Assembly (NCBI GenBank): GCA_031265645.1
Contig: JAISCJ010000085.1
Coordinates: forward strand, 1 to 5,380
DNA from: Holosporales bacterium
GTDB taxonomy: Bacteria; Pseudomonadota; Alphaproteobacteria; BNTO01
Length of the DNA: 5,380 nucleotides
Direction: 5' to 3'
Below, piece by piece: positions 3,731 to 5,380 of the stretch. Made by a program: the position numbers and the translations under genes. Each line of letters begins with the position of its first letter. Within the stretch, counting starts at the first letter, position 1. Below the pieces are notes generated by a model that searched no databases, had not been told where the DNA came from, and saw only the letters and a list, made by a program, of their open reading frames with translations.

Positions 3731-5380
3731 ATGTTAAGAACATGTTTTACTCGTAGCCTCTTATATAGCGTCTTTTGGTGTTGTGCAGGAAGCTTTGCAA
3801 CAGTAACTATCGACGAAGTGCGAACTCGTTTTAGCGATCTAAAGGGCATTGCTGAAAGCAGTGATCCATCTGTCGTAAATAGATTCGAATTGCTTCTATC
3901 TATTTTTAATGATCAAACCATAACGGACGCAATTCAGTCATATAATTTGAAAAGCATATTAACGCACCTAGGCATTGAACATTGCGATAAAGATGATTCA
4001 TGTCTCACGGAATTATTGAGTCGGATTGATGAGTTAGGCAATCCCGCTGTTCCTACCGGCTATCAAGGCAGCCCAGTTGGATTTGCAACCGTCCACAGCA
4101 TCCTGAACAGAATCACAAAATTCGTGATAGATGGCGTGATACAAAATGGGATTGGAGCACCGTCAGATACAAGTCTAATAGACGGAAATACACTGTGGTC
4201 CCGGTTAAACTGGGTGTTAGATCAGGTACAAAACTTGGAAGGGACGGCTGAACAGGAATCATTAAAAAAAATACTCGGCTTTCATGGCGATGATTTTTCG
4301 ACCGAACCATATACTGTCAGTTCATTGTGGCGATTAATTCAACGTTGTTTAGATGGAACCTTATGCCTAGTAAATGTAGATTTAATTGCAACAAAGGAAG
4401 ATGAAAACCTCATTGCTGGGGTGCTTAATTTGAATCAGATCCTTAATTCTTTGTGCAATTCAATATACATTAATGCAGATGCAGCAACAATTCTAATTAG
4501 TGCATCTTCATTATTAACAACATCACGGTATATATATAATTTATTGGTAGATTATGTCAACGATGTGCAAATTGCAAGCCCCAATCTCGACATTAACACT
4601 TTAGATTCAGCATTAAGTCAAGCAAATAGCGCAATAAACAGTGTGAAATCGGCCCCTGTGGAACTGACTCAAATTGTGCGGCAAGCTATGTATGAATGGC
4701 CGCGCTTGTTGGCTCGTGTCATGGCTGCAACAAATGATCGCATTAAGTCGAACTATGTGGGCTTACCAGTGCTTTCTGGCATGACATTGATGAACACTCT
4801 ATATAACATTTGCCGAGTTGTGCACGTGGACCCAATTCTGAAAAAACTGGGACGAAATCTTGATGCGCCTGTGACGACAGTTTTAAGCAAAATAAACAAG
4901 ATTTGCATCGAATCTGGCCCTTCAGCAGCTGATTATAAAGTAAATACGCTAATGCTATTGTACTACCTGCTTGATGCATATCCAATTATTGGAGAGTTAG
5001 AAGGACCTGATTCAACGCCATTTTTCAGTTACCTTGATGAAAAAGTAGGAAGTGCTGCAGCAATCAGGCAAGAGAGTCTGCAACAGCCTGAACCTGGGCA
5101 ACAGCCTGAACCTGAGTCGGAGCCGGAGCAGACAGACCCTGAGCAGACAGAGCCTGAGCAGACAGACCCTGAGCAGACAGACCCTGAGCAGACAGAGCCT
5201 GAGCAGACAGAGCCTGAGCAGACAGATCCTGAGCAGACAGACCCTGAGCAGACAGATCCTGAGCAGACAGATCCTGAGCAGACAGACCCTGAGCAGACAG
5301 ATCCTGAGCAGACAGATCCTGAGCAGACAGATCCTGAGCAGACAGACCCTGAGCAGACAGATCCTGAGCAGACAGATCCT
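3731..5380 (+). CDS. Secreted protein with degenerate repeats and a PEQT(D/E) tandem-repeat tail, 3'-truncated by window edge
   Basis: The frame is open for 550 codons and continues past the window. ATG at 3731 is the first usable start, since the upstream ATGs at 3703, 3715 and 3720 meet stops within a few codons; there is no clear Shine-Dalgarno. Residues 1-23 look like a signal peptide: basic MLRTCFTR, hydrophobic LLYSVFWCCAG and an S-F-A cleavage site, so export is likely. Residues 24-450 are mostly helical with no recognised family, but a loose motif (L/I/V)G..(T)L.(S)R(L/I) recurs, for example LGIEH..LLSRI, IGAPSD..TLWSRLN and LGFHGD..SLWRL. Residues 451-464 are Gln/Pro/Glu-rich. Residues 465-549 are 17 copies of PEQT(D/E), highly acidic and surely disordered. 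Acidic tandem-repeat secreted proteins are known host-interaction factors in Anaplasmataceae, but no homology to those is claimed. No C-terminal anchor is visible because the end is missing. Confidence 0.87.
   Translation, partial: MLRTCFTRSLLYSVFWCCAGSFATVTIDEVRTRFSDLKGIAESSDPSVVNRFELLLSIFNDQTITDAIQSYNLKSILTHLGIEHCDKDDSCLTELLSRIDELGNPAVPTGYQGSPVGFATVHSILNRITKFVIDGVIQNGIGAPSDTSLIDGNTLWSRLNWVLDQVQNLEGTAEQESLKKILGFHGDDFSTEPYTVSSLWRLIQRCLDGTLCLVNVDLIATKEDENLIAGVLNLNQILNSLCNSIYINADAATILISASSLLTTSRYIYNLLVDYVNDVQIASPNLDINTLDSALSQANSAINSVKSAPVELTQIVRQAMYEWPRLLARVMAATNDRIKSNYVGLPVLSGMTLMNTLYNICRVVHVDPILKKLGRNLDAPVTTVLSKINKICIESGPSAADYKVNTLMLLYYLLDAYPIIGELEGPDSTPFFSYLDEKVGSAAAIRQESLQQPEPGQQPEPESEPEQTDPEQTEPEQTDPEQTDPEQTEPEQTEPEQTDPEQTDPEQTDPEQTDPEQTDPEQTDPEQTDPEQTDPEQTDPEQTDPEQTDP
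5081..5116 (+). repeat. Two 18-bp copies upstream of the main array (QQPEPG / QQPEPE)
   Basis: CAACAGCCTGAACCTG occurs at 5081-5096 and again at 5099-5114. The 18-bp units encode QQPEPG and QQPEPE. A bridging SE leads into the 15-bp array. The shared CCTGA and CAG blocks suggest that the 15-bp unit arose from this Gln/Pro/Glu-rich seed. Confidence 0.8.
5123..5380 (+). repeat. 15-bp tandem repeat array (at least 17 copies), unfinished at window end
   Basis: The unit CCTGAGCAGACAGA(C/T/G) repeats 17 times from 5123 to 5377, and CCT at 5378-5380 starts an eighteenth. In the frame of the host gene each unit is Pro-Glu-Gln-Thr-Asp or -Glu. The first unit begins CCG instead of CCT; otherwise only the unit's last base varies. 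The last codons in order are GAC GAG GAC GAC GAG GAG GAT GAC GAT GAT GAC GAT GAT GAT GAC GAT GAT. The unit is a multiple of three, so gain or loss of copies changes length, not frame. The true copy number is unknown because the array leaves the window. Confidence 0.98.

Noticed and set aside
4743..4985. Minus-strand ORF of 80 codons inside the repeat-tail gene
   Set aside because: It is antisense to a long continuous plus-strand frame with a signal peptide and repeats, and shows no family motif.
5123..5380. CRISPR array
   Set aside because: The 15-bp units are directly contiguous without unique spacers and lie in frame inside a coding region.
5123..5380. TRAF-binding PxQxT / PxQxxD motifs in the repeats
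   Set aside because: PEQTD places Asp where PxQxT needs Thr, and Pro where PxQxxD needs Asp, so neither consensus is met.
5123..5380. Frame-switching phase-variation tract
   Set aside because: The unit is 15 bp, so slippage by whole units never changes the reading frame.

Overview
The window looks like a piece of an alphaproteobacterial chromosome, most plausibly from a host-associated lineage of the Rickettsiales/Holosporales kind. The two ATP synthase genes at the left have alphaproteobacterial/mitochondrial-type sequences. Base composition is AT-rich by eye, intergenic DNA is AT-rich, and the rest of the window is taken up by a BspA-type leucine-rich-repeat protein and a secreted protein ending in an acidic tandem-repeat tail. 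Both are protein types common in bacteria that live in or on eukaryotic cells. The lineage is inferred from protein character only.

Layout. 1-990 (+) is the 3' two-thirds of atpA (F1 alpha), entering just downstream of the Walker A loop. A 74-bp spacer carries a good Shine-Dalgarno for atpG (F1 gamma, 1065-1994, +). The expected next gene, atpD (beta), is absent. atpG is followed by 157 bp without a gene and by a convergent gene. This short region is bracketed by a perfect 12-bp inverted repeat that overlaps the atpG stop. 2152-3495 (-) encodes a 447-residue protein with a hydrophobic segment near residues 59-68, an unrecognised middle domain and nine BspA-like leucine-rich repeats. 3496-3730 is a 235-bp AT-rich region shared by two divergent genes. 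It holds a small perfect palindrome next to the LRR start, a candidate minus-strand terminator and no recognised RNA gene. 3731-5380 (+) is an open reading frame that runs off the right edge: signal peptide, a helical region of degenerate repeats, then 17 near-perfect copies of PEQT(D/E) encoded by a 15-bp DNA repeat still going at the window end.

How the genes work together. atpA and atpG encode two of the five subunits of F1 and sit in the usual order. The two right-hand genes are unrelated to energy metabolism. They are divergent, so they may share control from the 235-bp region, and both look like exported repeat proteins that could contact a host or neighbouring cell. The most striking object is the 15-bp array. 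It is almost free of mutation and changes only at the third base of one codon, which points to recent expansion and probable length variation between isolates.
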